Source: CAWKDG01 sp963848355
GTDB lineage: Bacteria; Actinomycetota; Acidimicrobiia; Acidimicrobiales; UBA8190
Direction of reading: 5' to 3'
Assembly: GCA_963848355.1 (NCBI GenBank)
Contig: CAWKDG010000007.1
Location: 68,075 to 132,074 of the forward strand
DNA length: 64,000 bases
This document shows positions 25,611 to 34,938 of this stretch, piece after piece. The position numbers were made by a program, and so were the translations under genes. Position 1 is the stretch's first letter, and the number at the start of each line of letters is the position of its first letter. The notes beneath the pieces are model-generated. The model ran no database searches, was not told where the DNA came from, and was given only the letters and a program-made list of their open reading frames with translations.

Positions 25611-26324
25611 GTGCGAAGAGGAACGGTGAGCTTGTTGCTCATGGTCACCGCCGGGTGGTGGCTGTCGATCCTCGCGCCCGGTGTCGCCAGCGCCGCCACG
25701 GCGGGGTCGGCACTGATCACCAAACCGAGCCAGACCACTCCCCTCGACTCGGGAGGATCGACCACCCAGTACGGTCTCGCGCTCCCTGACAACGCCAGTT
25801 GCTCGGGAGACACGGCTCACGATCAGTACCACGTCTTCACGTTCATGTTCCCGAAGGATCTGTCACCGACAGCCGTCAGCTTCAAGACCGGGGTGCCGGA
25901 GGGATTCGGAACCGGCGGCAGGTTGGGCTTCTTCTCCGACGGTCAGTACGTGGGGGCGCTCAACACCGCTCCGGACACGGGCCAGGTGGTGGGGCTTCCG
26001 CAGGCCTACACCTGGACCCGGCTCACTCCGAAGTACCTCTTCAGCAGGGGCGAGACCACGGCCACGTACGAGGGAGGGATCGCCTGCGCCAACAAGGACG
26101 GCGTCGTCACCAACTACTGGGACACCGAGATCGTCTTCACGGCCAGCAAGACCGACCCTGGCGGTTACAGCTGGTACGTGCCGAAGTCGTCACAGGGCGC
26201 CGTCACGCCCGGCCACTCCTTCCCGGTCGGGATCGTGCTCCTTGTCGTGGCCGTCGCTCTGGCGGTCATCGCCGTGGTGATGAGCCGTTACCGGAGTAGG
26301 GATACGCACGATGTCACTCGTTGA
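25611..26324 (+). CDS. membrane-anchored surface protein (paralog 2)
   Basis: 237 residues from a GTG with GGGGGA just upstream. Signal peptide MRRGTVSLLLMVTAGWWLSILAPGVASA, then the shared domain: ASCSGDTAHDQYHVFTFMFP, NTAPDTGQVVGLPQAYTWTRL, GGIACANKDGVVTNYWDTEIVFTA, DPGGYSW. It is more diverged than paralogs 1 and 3. The C-terminus is one membrane helix (GIVLLVVAVALAVIAVVM) with a basic tail SRYRSRD. No LPxTG, LAxTG or PE-x-P motif is seen, so it is probably anchored by the helix itself. Its 3' end overlaps the exosortase gene by 14 nt. Confidence 0.72.
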   Translation: MRRGTVSLLLMVTAGWWLSILAPGVASAATAGSALITKPSQTTPLDSGGSTTQYGLALPDNASCSGDTAHDQYHVFTFMFPKDLSPTAVSFKTGVPEGFGTGGRLGFFSDGQYVGALNTAPDTGQVVGLPQAYTWTRLTPKYLFSRGETTATYEGGIACANKDGVVTNYWDTEIVFTASKTDPGGYSWYVPKSSQGAVTPGHSFPVGIVLLVVAVALAVIAVVMSRYRSRDTHDVTR

Positions 26325-28212
26325 GTCGCCCGTCCTGCGTCCGGCCTACGCCTGGCACCGTTCCAACCTGGCCGAGTGGAGCGCGCTCGAACAGAAGACA
26401 CAGATGCGGTGCAAGATCGTGGCCCTGGTCGCCCTGGTCTGCTTGGCGTACCACTACTCGCTGCTGTCGTTGTTGCAGACCATCGGACTCGATACCCCCC
26501 TCGCCTATGTCGGTCTGGTGCCGTTGATCGCCGCGGGTCTGGCATGGGTGAACAGAAAGCCACGCCGTTCGGAGCCGGCCATCCACGATCGCCAGCTCGA
26601 CTACATCATCGGCTTGACCCTGGTGGCGACGGCGGTCGTCGCCGCCGTCGTGCTCCCGGCCCGGATGGGGGACATGTACTGGGTCAACCGCGTCGACCTG
26701 CTGTTCCTGCCCGTGTTCGTGGCCGGGGCGACGGTCCTGCTCTTCGGGGTCCGCGTGGCCTGGCGTCAAAAGGTGGCTCTCGGGTACCTGTTCCTCGGAT
26801 GGCCCTGGATCTACTCCACCGTCCTGCTCGGAACACTGGGGGGATTCACCTCCTTCACCTTGAAGGGGCTGAATGCGACACTGCGGGTCTTCCACGTCGC
26901 CCAGGCGGTCCCCAGCAGCGCCGGTCTCTACCAGGTCGTCCACGACGGACGTGTCTTCCCCATCAGCGTGGTCACGGCCTGCTCGGGAGTGGACGGGATG
27001 GTCGGGTTCTTCCTGATCGGAGCGGCACTGGCGGCCATCGTGAGCGGGTCCTTCGTCCGGAAAGTGCTGTGGTTGGCCACCGGTCTCGTCCTGTTGTGGA
27101 TCACGAACCTGCTCCGGTTGCTCCTCATCTTCTGGACGGGGGAGAAGGCGGGGGAGCGCGTCGCCCTAGGCATCCTGCACCCCGTCGCCGGACTGATCAT
27201 GTTCTGTGTGGGCGTCGCCCTGATGGCCCTGCTGATGCGACCGTTCGGGCTCAATCGGGTGGTGGCGGAGGCGGCGCCCAAGGCGAACGCCAAGGCGACA
27301 GTGAACGCCGCCCCCCGGGTCTTCGCCGCCCTGGGCGTCCTGCTCGTGTCGGCGGTGGCCCTGTCCGTGAACGACTCCAGCCTGCGGTCCTACGACCTCG
27401 TGGCCGGCGCGACAGGGGAACCCAAGATCGGGTCGTTCCTGGCCGATCCGGCCGACCCGGTGGGATGGACGGCGTCGTTCGAGAACGAATACACGATCAA
27501 CAAGCCGCTCTTCGGCGAGGACTCACGCTGGTTCCGGTACCTGTACGCGCCCACGCCGAACTCCCTCACGGATCTGCACAGCACGTTGCCGGTCACGGCG
27601 GACGTCATCGACGCCGGCAGCCTGAGCGGGTTCAACGCCTACGGCGTCACCGCCTGCTATTCCTTCCACGGCTACACCTTGCGAGACGTCTCCACCGTCG
27701 ATCTCGGTGACGGCGTCAAGGGCCAGGCTCTGTCGTACTCGGGCGGGTCGTCCAATCAGAACTGGTCCATCGTCTACTGGATCGTGCCGGTGGCGACGGG
27801 GAGCGGAACACGATTCGAACGTGTCATCCTCTACCTGCAGAACACGCCGGCGGGCACCGTCTCGATGTCTCCCCACACCCCCGGTGAGGTGCAGCTGACG
27901 GCGGCCGTGAAGAGTGCCGATCCCGAGCAGAGACGTCTGCTGACCAATCAGATCTTTCTGGTTGCCTTCGCCCGTCAGGTGATCGCCGGTCAGACCCACC
28001 AACAGGACACCGGGGTGTTCATCGACTCGGTCCAGGCGCCCGGTATCTCTCCCGTCACCACCGGGAATGCGAGCGTGGTGCAGAGCGTGGCCACCAGTAC
28101 CGATGCCGGTCCCGTCAGCGCCGTCGAGGCGAACCGGCTCTTCGTGCAGGCCGTCGAGCGCTCGCGGGCCCATGCCGTCATCCCATCGGCCAAGGCGGCC
28201 GGCCGGTCATGA
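26311..28212 (+). CDS. exosortase/archaeosortase family protein with C-terminal extracytoplasmic domain
   Basis: 633 residues. The N-terminal ~310 residues hold about eight membrane helices and the exosortase catalytic set: Cys224 in VVTACSGVDGMVGF, Arg269 in ITNLLRLLLIF, His290 in LGILHPVAGL. Such enzymes cut and transfer proteins carrying a short motif, a helix and a basic tail. A further helix near 335-355 leads to a ~280-residue outer domain with CYSFHGYTL, reminiscent in position of the EpsI-type domain fused to or paired with exosortases (inference). It overlaps both neighbours (14 nt upstream; ATGA with pstC). Likely substrates: 24797-25519 and 45676-46920. Confidence 0.85.
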   Translation: MSLVESPVLRPAYAWHRSNLAEWSALEQKTQMRCKIVALVALVCLAYHYSLLSLLQTIGLDTPLAYVGLVPLIAAGLAWVNRKPRRSEPAIHDRQLDYIIGLTLVATAVVAAVVLPARMGDMYWVNRVDLLFLPVFVAGATVLLFGVRVAWRQKVALGYLFLGWPWIYSTVLLGTLGGFTSFTLKGLNATLRVFHVAQAVPSSAGLYQVVHDGRVFPISVVTACSGVDGMVGFFLIGAALAAIVSGSFVRKVLWLATGLVLLWITNLLRLLLIFWTGEKAGERVALGILHPVAGLIMFCVGVALMALLMRPFGLNRVVAEAAPKANAKATVNAAPRVFAALGVLLVSAVALSVNDSSLRSYDLVAGATGEPKIGSFLADPADPVGWTASFENEYTINKPLFGEDSRWFRYLYAPTPNSLTDLHSTLPVTADVIDAGSLSGFNAYGVTACYSFHGYTLRDVSTVDLGDGVKGQALSYSGGSSNQNWSIVYWIVPVATGSGTRFERVILYLQNTPAGTVSMSPHTPGEVQLTAAVKSADPEQRRLLTNQIFLVAFARQVIAGQTHQQDTGVFIDSVQAPGISPVTTGNASVVQSVATSTDAGPVSAVEANRLFVQAVERSRAHAVIPSAKAAGRS

Positions 28213-29219
28213 CCATCGAGGCCACCGTGGCCGCGGGCCGGTCACCGAAGGAGCAGCGCCGTTCCGTCCGCTCGGTCCCCGGTGCCGGGGACCGGATCTT
28301 TCGCGGCGGGACCAGAATGGCGGCCATCGCCGTGGTGGGCGTCATCGGCGCCGTGGGGCTCTTCCTCTCGATCAGGGCGTATCCCGCCCTGGCCGTGGCC
28401 AAGCTGCACTTTCTCACCACCCAGACATGGGAACCCGACGACCACCGGTTCGGCGTCGGGGGCATTCTCACCGACACCATCCTCATCGCCCTCGTGGCCC
28501 TGGTCGTGTCCGTCCCCATCTCGCTGGGGCTGTCGCTGTTCATCTCCGAGATCGCCCCGAAACGCATCCAGCGCGCCATGATCTCCCTGGTCGACCTCAT
28601 GGCGGCCGTCCCGAGCGTGGTTTACGCCCTGTGGGGGGTCAACTACCTCCAACCGCATGTTCTCGGCGTGTCGCGGTTCCTGTCGACGTGGTTCGGATGG
28701 ATACCGATCTTCAAGGTGGTCAGCCCCGCCGCCAACAGCATCTTGAACAAAGGCACCTCCTTCAGTGCGTCCACGTTCATCGTCGGGTTGACCGTCTCGT
28801 TGATGGTGATCCCCATCCAATGCTCGGTCATGCGCGAGTCCTTCTCGCAAGCACCGTTGGGCGAACGTGAGGGTGCGTACGCCCTGGGCGGGAACCGGTG
28901 GGGCATGATCACCACGGTCGTGCTCCCCTTCGGCAGGGGCGGGATCATCGGGGGCACGATGCTGGGGCTCGGCCGCGCCCTGGGCGAGACGATCGCCGTC
29001 TATCTGATCATCTCGACCGTGTACGGGATCAACTGGCACATCCTGCAGTCGGGGGGGAACTCGATCTCGGCCCTGATCGCCCTGCAGTACGGCGACGCTT
29101 CGAAGTTCGGGACGTCGGCTCTCATGGCGGCGGGGCTCACGCTCTTCGCCATCACGCTGATCATCAACTTCGGCGCCTCGGCCATCGTCTCGCGCTCGCG
29201 GTCCGGAGCGGAGAGCTGA
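28209..29219 (+). CDS. pstC: phosphate-type ABC transporter permease PstC
   Basis: 336 residues, normal for PstC. About six membrane helices; PSVVYALWGVNYL and the cytoplasmic EAA-type loop EREGAYALGGNRWGMITTVVLPFGRGGI, followed by GLGRALGETIAVYLI, are characteristic. The start ATG overlaps the exosortase stop (ATGA), so permease and sorting enzyme are made from one coupled message, which is unusual. Partner of PstA. Confidence 0.9.
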   Translation: MTIEATVAAGRSPKEQRRSVRSVPGAGDRIFRGGTRMAAIAVVGVIGAVGLFLSIRAYPALAVAKLHFLTTQTWEPDDHRFGVGGILTDTILIALVALVVSVPISLGLSLFISEIAPKRIQRAMISLVDLMAAVPSVVYALWGVNYLQPHVLGVSRFLSTWFGWIPIFKVVSPAANSILNKGTSFSASTFIVGLTVSLMVIPIQCSVMRESFSQAPLGEREGAYALGGNRWGMITTVVLPFGRGGIIGGTMLGLGRALGETIAVYLIISTVYGINWHILQSGGNSISALIALQYGDASKFGTSALMAAGLTLFAITLIINFGASAIVSRSRSGAES

Positions 29220-29229
29220 GGGCGAGCCG

Positions 29230-30456
29230 ATGATCCTCGATTTCCCCGTCAAGGAGGAGCAACTCCCGGCCGACCAGGCTCCGCCGCCCGTGCGCCGGCG
29301 TCGCACCGGCGGGGCGCTCTCCGGTGACAACGGTTTCTACCTGGTCGGCTCGGCGGCGGCGGCGTTCTCGGTGACGTTCCTCCTCGGACGCCTCACGGCG
29401 CTGTCCGGGGTGATCGGGCTCTTCTTCGTGGGCTACGTGGTGTTCCTCGTCCTCTACGCCGTCCTCGTCTCGTTGAACGAGGAGGGCATCGCCGTCCGGG
29501 ACTCCGTCATGACCGTGTTCCTGTCGTCGGCGGCCCTGATCGCCATCAGCGCCCTGGCACTGGTGATCGTCTACACGATCTGGAGGGGATGGCCGGCGCT
29601 GCACCATCTCAACTTCTTCGACCAGGACATGTCGAGAGCCGGTCCGCTCGCCCCCTTGACGGTGGGAGGGGTGGCCCACGCGCTGGTCGGAACCCTGTGG
29701 CAGATCGGCATCGCCCTGGTGCTGGCCGTCCCGCTGGGGATCGTGTGCGCCATCTACCTGGACCAGTCCCGGGGCCGGTTCGCCAACTTCGTCCGCACCA
29801 TCGTCAACGCCATGACGGCGTTCCCGTCGATCCTGGCCGGACTGTTCATCTACGCATTCTGGATCCTGACCTTGGGATTCCAGTTCTCGGGCCTGGCCGC
29901 CGGCCTCGCCCTCAGCATCATGATGCTGCCGTACGTCATCCGGACATCGGACCTCGTCCTGCGCCTGGTGCCGGCCGGCCTCCGCGAGTCGTCCGATGCC
30001 CTCGGGGCACCCCGGTGGCGCACCATGTGGCACGTGGTGCTCCCGACGGCCCGCTCGGGTCTGGCCACGGGCGTCATCCTCGGAACGGCCCGGGGTATCG
30101 GCGAGGCCTCCCCGGTGCTCCTGACGGCGGGGTTCACCACCTACATGAACGCCAACCCCCTCCACGAGCCGATGGTCTCGCTGCCCCTGGAGGCCTTGAA
30201 ACTGGTCCAGTCGGGTATCCCCGCCTACGCCGAACGCGGCTACGCCACCGCCGCCCTGCTCCTGGTGGTGATCCTGGTCCTGTTCGTCGTGGCCCGGGTC
30301 ATCGGAGGCTTCGGTCCGGGGCACCTGAGCCGCCGACAAAGACGCCGGGCCGAACGACATTCTGCCCGGGAATTCACTAGAATTACTTCTTCCCAGGGAT
30401 TTAGTAGAGATGGGCCCCCCCGGGAAGGGACCCCATCGGCGAGGAGAGCGGAGTGA
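29230..30456 (+). CDS. pstA: phosphate-type ABC transporter permease PstA, with extra N-terminal helices
   Basis: 408 residues, about 100 longer than usual. The core has MTAFPSILAGLFIYAFWIL, SSDALGAPRWRTMWHVVLPTARSGL and GTARGIGEASPVLLTAG, all typical. The extra length is an N-terminal pair of helices (FYLVGSAAAAFSVTFLLG, GVIGLFFVGYVVFLVLYAVL) and a hydrophilic C-terminal tail. GGCGAGCCG precedes the ATG, 10 nt after pstC. Its stop overlaps the pstS start (GTGA). The last 90 nt are AT-richer (TAGAAT at 30378-30383) and could hide an internal promoter for pstS. Confidence 0.88.
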   Translation: MILDFPVKEEQLPADQAPPPVRRRRTGGALSGDNGFYLVGSAAAAFSVTFLLGRLTALSGVIGLFFVGYVVFLVLYAVLVSLNEEGIAVRDSVMTVFLSSAALIAISALALVIVYTIWRGWPALHHLNFFDQDMSRAGPLAPLTVGGVAHALVGTLWQIGIALVLAVPLGIVCAIYLDQSRGRFANFVRTIVNAMTAFPSILAGLFIYAFWILTLGFQFSGLAAGLALSIMMLPYVIRTSDLVLRLVPAGLRESSDALGAPRWRTMWHVVLPTARSGLATGVILGTARGIGEASPVLLTAGFTTYMNANPLHEPMVSLPLEALKLVQSGIPAYAERGYATAALLLVVILVLFVVARVIGGFGPGHLSRRQRRRAERHSAREFTRITSSQGFSRDGPPREGTPSARRAE

Positions 30457-32126
30457 GGTTGGTGAGGACGGCTGGGCTCATGGGGCGACTGTCAGGCGTG
30501 ATGGCCGCCACGGCCATGGTGGCGACGACCGTCATGGTCATCGGAGCCGCCCCGGCATCCGCCGCCACCAGCTACGTGCCCATCTCGGGGCAGGGTTCGA
30601 CCTGGTCGGAGAACGCCCTCGATCAGTGGATCTCGGACGTCCAGCAATACGGCATGCGGATCAACTACGACGGCGACGGCTCGACGCAGGGGCGCCAGGC
30701 CTACATCGCCGGCACCACCGACTTCGCGGCAACCGACATCCCGTTCCAGACCAACCCCGATGACGGGTCCGCTCCCGAGAACCCGACACCCAACAGCTAC
30801 GCGTACATGCCCATCACGGCCGGTGGAACCGTCTTCATGTACAACCTCACCATCGACGGCCAACGGGTGACCAACCTCAGGCTCTCGGGTCAGAACATCG
30901 CCAAGATCTTCACCGGGCAGATCACGAACTGGGACAACCCGGCCATCGCCGCCGACAATCCGGCGTTGTCGCTCCCCAACGAACCCATCGTTCCCGTCGT
31001 CCGTTCCGACGGGGCCGGGTCGTCATTCGAATTCTCGGAATGGATGATCAGCCAGTACCCGTCCGTCTGGAACGCCTTCTGCAACGCCACCGGCCGGGCC
31101 CCGACGTGCGGCCCCACCTCGTTCTGGCCGACCACCCCCACCATCCCCATGATCGCCCAGGCCGGTGACCTCGGCGTAGCCGGATACGTGGCCCAGAATT
31201 ACGCGGCCGGGTCGATCGGATACGTCGAGTACTCGTACGCCTTGAACGCCCACTTCCCCGTCGTGAACATGCTCAACGCCGCCGGCTACTACACCGAGCC
31301 CACGCCCCAGAACGTGGCTGTCTCTCTTCTGCAGGCGCAGATCAACATGGACTCGAGCAACCCGGCCGTGTACCTCACCGAGAACCTGAGCAATGTCTAC
31401 ACGGACCCCGATCCGCGTACCTACCCCTTGTCGTCCTACAGCTATCTGATCCTTCCCACGACCGTCCAGGGCCAGTTCACCGATGACAAGGGCAAGACGC
31501 TGGCGGCCTTCTCCTATTACGCCATGTGCCAGGGGCAACAGGACTCGGCGTCTCTTGGCTACTCGCCGATGCCCATCAATCTGGTGGAGGCCAGCTTCGC
31601 CCAGATCGCCAAGATCCCGGGTGCCGACGTGCAGAACATCAACATCCAGAGCTGCAACAACCCGACCTTCACGCCGACCGGACAGAATCTCCTGGCGGAG
31701 GACGCCCCGCAGCCGCCGGCGTGCGACAAGCAGGGGCCCACCCAGTGCACGGCCGGCACCGGGGGGGCGGCCACGGTGTCGACACCCGTCAGCGGCAGCA
31801 AGAAAGCAGCCGGCGTCACACTCAGCGGACCGACCAAGACGGCTACGTCCCCGACGAGCGGGCCGACGGCGGGTAGCACGACGACGACGACCACGGCGCC
31901 GACAGCGACAGGGCAGTCGACCGCCGAGACTGCGGCGGCGTCGCCGCGGGATCAGGCCCTGGAGCGGATTCTCAACACGCCCCCCTTCCCGGCCAATGTG
32001 ACGCTGTCGTCCGCCCGGGGCTGGACGTTGAACCAGTTGCTCATCGGTCTGGTGAGCGTCGCCGTCCTGTCGGTCATCGTCGTCCCCGGCCTGGTCTCGC
32101 GCCGCATGCGGAGGCGGCGACGGTGA
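30453..32126 (+). CDS. pstS: phosphate-binding protein PstS with C-terminal membrane anchor
   Basis: 557 residues. Signal peptide (GVMAATAMVATTVMVIGAAPASA) with no lipobox Cys. The binding domain has SGQGSTWSENALDQW, DGDGSTQGRQAYIAGTTDFAATDIPF and VVRSDGAGSSFEFSEWM, the phosphate-contacting loops of PstS. After about residue 400 comes a Thr/Ser/Pro linker, then one membrane helix (LLIGLVSVAVLSVIVVPGLV) and SRRMRRRRR. It is therefore tethered at its C-terminus, unlike lipoprotein PstS. GTG start with GAGGAG about 8 nt upstream and GTGA overlap with pstA. Confidence 0.87.
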   Translation: MRLVRTAGLMGRLSGVMAATAMVATTVMVIGAAPASAATSYVPISGQGSTWSENALDQWISDVQQYGMRINYDGDGSTQGRQAYIAGTTDFAATDIPFQTNPDDGSAPENPTPNSYAYMPITAGGTVFMYNLTIDGQRVTNLRLSGQNIAKIFTGQITNWDNPAIAADNPALSLPNEPIVPVVRSDGAGSSFEFSEWMISQYPSVWNAFCNATGRAPTCGPTSFWPTTPTIPMIAQAGDLGVAGYVAQNYAAGSIGYVEYSYALNAHFPVVNMLNAAGYYTEPTPQNVAVSLLQAQINMDSSNPAVYLTENLSNVYTDPDPRTYPLSSYSYLILPTTVQGQFTDDKGKTLAAFSYYAMCQGQQDSASLGYSPMPINLVEASFAQIAKIPGADVQNINIQSCNNPTFTPTGQNLLAEDAPQPPACDKQGPTQCTAGTGGAATVSTPVSGSKKAAGVTLSGPTKTATSPTSGPTAGSTTTTTTAPTATGQSTAETAAASPRDQALERILNTPPFPANVTLSSARGWTLNQLLIGLVSVAVLSVIVVPGLVSRRMRRRRR

Positions 32127-34870
32127 AGTCACACGGCACGGGGGGATGGATCAGGCGAATCGGCTGGCGCGGCGCCGTGGCGCTGGCCGGAGCTCTGTCC
32201 GTCATGAGCGTCGTGCTGTTCGTACCCGGTCGTCAACCGGGCGCCCAAGCGGACGCTGTGGCCGGACAACAAGGGACCGACACGTCCCTGCCCTTGACCA
32301 GCTCCCATGTCACGGTGAGCGGGCGCGGAACGTTCTCCGGCCTGAGCGTGACGGTCAATCAAACGCAGAACCTGGAGAACCAGGACATCTCCGTCACCTG
32401 GACGGGTGGGGCCCCGACCGACGGTCCGAACGGATTCCTGGACAACTATCTGCAGATCTTTCAGTGCTGGGGAGCCCCCGACCCGTCGGATCCCCTCGAC
32501 TCGGTGAACCCCGGTCCGCCCCCCACGCAGTGCGAGGTCGGGGGATGGAACATCAATACGTCGTCGTACCCGGTGGGGAACCCCACGTTCGCCTATACAC
32601 GGAACTTGGCCAGTCCGGCGTGGAGCGACTACAGCCAGCTGCAGACGGCCGTCCCCGGTTCGACCGAGTGGACGGACCAGGTCACCGGTCAAGAGGTGAC
32701 ACCGTACGTGGACACGACCAACGGCAACCAACTCGTCGAGCCATTCGTGTCCGTGGACGGGACCGTGGTCAATCAACAGGACGATACGAACTACGAAGCC
32801 AATCTCAGTGATCCCCAGCAGTTCTGGTTGAACCCGTACTTCAGCTTCAACACGACGAACGAGGTCGATTTCGCCCGCACCTACGCCACTGCGGGCGGTG
32901 GGTCGGAAGGTCAGCAGAACTTTCAGGTGGACACAGGGCTCGAAGCTCCTGGCCTCGGTTGCGGCCAGGACATCGAAACCTTGCCCAGCGGCTCGACGCA
33001 GATGCCGCAGTGTTGGCTCGTCGTCGTCCCCCGGGGCACGCCAGCCGAGGAGAACGCCTCCAACGACAGTCAGGAGTTCGTCGACACCTCGCCATTGACG
33101 CTGGAGGCGTGGAACAACAGGATCGCCATCCCCCTCTACTTCAACCCGGTCGGATCCTCCTGTGCCATCGGAGCCAACGAGCAACGCATCGTGGGCAGCG
33201 AGCTGGCGCAGCCGGCCGTGCTGAGTTGGCAGCCGGCACTGTGTGCAACGCCGGGTGCCCCCCCCTACAGCTATTCGACGGTCTCGGACGACGAAGCCCG
33301 ATCGAACATCACCAACGCTTCGTACGGCGCCGCCGGCATGTCCGTCTTCACCGATCCGATCAATCCCAGCGAGACGGACCCGTCGAACCCGGTCGTCTAC
33401 GCCCCATTGACCCTCTCGGGGATCGTGATCGCATTCAGCATCGATCGAGATCCCGCCCTCGTCAACGGCTTACCCGATCCATCCGAGGTGCCGCTGGCGG
33501 GAACCCAGGTGCAGAACATCTTCCTGACCCCACGCCTGGTGGCGAAATTGTTGACCGAGTCCTACAAGGATGACCTTCAGAACGTCACGGGAGACAGGTC
33601 GAGCTCCTACTCGTGGGTCCAGAACAACCCGGCGACGCTGGTCGACGATCCCGACTTCTTGCAGTACAACCCCGAATTCTCGCTACTCACGACAGCGCAG
33701 CAGACGGCGGCGGCCTCGTTGGTGGTGGAGGAGACATCGTCTGATGCGGCCACGGCGGTATGGAACTGGATCCTGTCCGACCCCGAGGCCGCGGCCTGGC
33801 TCAACGGCAAGAAGGACCCCTGGGGAATGCAGGTCAACCCCCTCTACAGCACGAATCCCTCGGCCAACCCGTCAGGGGTTGCTTTCGGATCACCGGTGCC
33901 CGAGAACTATCCCCAAAGCGATCCGTACTGCTGGAGCAGCGGGTATACGACGCAGACCACTCCTCCCGTCGTCGCCCGGCCGTTGTGCATCCTCGACTGG
34001 TCACCGTACGCGCTGTCCATGAACGCGGCCGGACAGGATGTGGCCGAGTCGAACAATCAGGCGAAGGCGTCGTTCGACGACGACGCGTTGACGCCGGACA
34101 CGGCATGGACGTCCAACGGACCGCAGGTCACGGGGACGAGCTTCATCATCAGCATCACCGATTCGGCCTCGGCCGCACAGTACGGCGACCAGGTGGCGAG
34201 TCTCAGTCCGTCCGGTGACGATGGTCTCAACCGACCTTTCGTCACTCCGGACGAACAGAGCCTGCTGGCCGGCGAGGCGGCGATGACGCCCAGCTCGGTT
34301 CCGGGAGTGCTCTCGCCGAACCCGTCGTCGACGGCGCCCAATGCCTACCCGCTCACCATGCTCACGTACGCGGCAGCCACCCCGGAGTCCCTGGACCCCA
34401 CGTCGCGCCAGAACTATGCCACCTTCCTCCAGTACGCGACGGGGGCCGGACAGACGCCGGGAGTCAACGTCGGCCAGTTGCCTGCGGGATACGCGCCGCT
34501 GCCGGCCGCCCTCCAGACAGAGAGCCTGGCCGCCGCCAACGCCATCCTCAACCCGCCGTCGACCTCCACCGCCACCACGCCGACGCCGGCGCCGACGCCG
34601 ACGCCGACTACACCGGTGACGCCACCGACGCCACCACCCACCACTCCCTACGTGGCGACACCTGTGGCCACCAGTGTCACCACCACGACGCAGGTTCCCC
34701 GGGTTCTGGCCACCGCTTCCCTCGCCCTCAATGCCAACCGACAGCCGTACTTCGGGGTGGGTGCGGTCCGCTGGGCGTTCCTCATCGTGCTCGGGACAGG
34801 CGCCGCCGCCACCCTCGGCACGGTGCTCTTCGAGATCAGAAGGCGAAGACGCATCACATCACCGCCCTAG
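32123..34870 (+). CDS. large anchored surface protein with PstS-like segment
   Basis: 915 residues. Signal peptide-like GAVALAGALSVMSVVLF…GAQADA, a beta-rich N-terminal region with paired Cys, then a segment resembling the hinge of binding proteins: VVYAPLTLSGIVIAFSIDRDP followed by NIFLTPRLVAKLLTESY (33400-33570). A Thr/Pro-rich linker (TPTPAPTPTPTTPVTPPT) precedes a C-terminal helix (WAFLIVLGTGAAATLGTVLF) and EIRRRRR. GTG start overlaps the pstS stop (GTGA). I infer a second, larger binding or receptor subunit of the Pst-like complex; ligand unknown. Confidence 0.72.
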   Translation: MKSHGTGGWIRRIGWRGAVALAGALSVMSVVLFVPGRQPGAQADAVAGQQGTDTSLPLTSSHVTVSGRGTFSGLSVTVNQTQNLENQDISVTWTGGAPTDGPNGFLDNYLQIFQCWGAPDPSDPLDSVNPGPPPTQCEVGGWNINTSSYPVGNPTFAYTRNLASPAWSDYSQLQTAVPGSTEWTDQVTGQEVTPYVDTTNGNQLVEPFVSVDGTVVNQQDDTNYEANLSDPQQFWLNPYFSFNTTNEVDFARTYATAGGGSEGQQNFQVDTGLEAPGLGCGQDIETLPSGSTQMPQCWLVVVPRGTPAEENASNDSQEFVDTSPLTLEAWNNRIAIPLYFNPVGSSCAIGANEQRIVGSELAQPAVLSWQPALCATPGAPPYSYSTVSDDEARSNITNASYGAAGMSVFTDPINPSETDPSNPVVYAPLTLSGIVIAFSIDRDPALVNGLPDPSEVPLAGTQVQNIFLTPRLVAKLLTESYKDDLQNVTGDRSSSYSWVQNNPATLVDDPDFLQYNPEFSLLTTAQQTAAASLVVEETSSDAATAVWNWILSDPEAAAWLNGKKDPWGMQVNPLYSTNPSANPSGVAFGSPVPENYPQSDPYCWSSGYTTQTTPPVVARPLCILDWSPYALSMNAAGQDVAESNNQAKASFDDDALTPDTAWTSNGPQVTGTSFIISITDSASAAQYGDQVASLSPSGDDGLNRPFVTPDEQSLLAGEAAMTPSSVPGVLSPNPSSTAPNAYPLTMLTYAAATPESLDPTSRQNYATFLQYATGAGQTPGVNVGQLPAGYAPLPAALQTESLAAANAILNPPSTSTATTPTPAPTPTPTTPVTPPTPPPTTPYVATPVATSVTTTTQVPRVLATASLALNANRQPYFGVGAVRWAFLIVLGTGAAATLGTVLFEIRRRRRITSPP

Positions 34871-34938
34871 GAGTCCCGCTCATCGGGTCGGACTTCGAAG
34901 GCACCACACGACAACACACGAGGCAGTGAGAGAGACGA

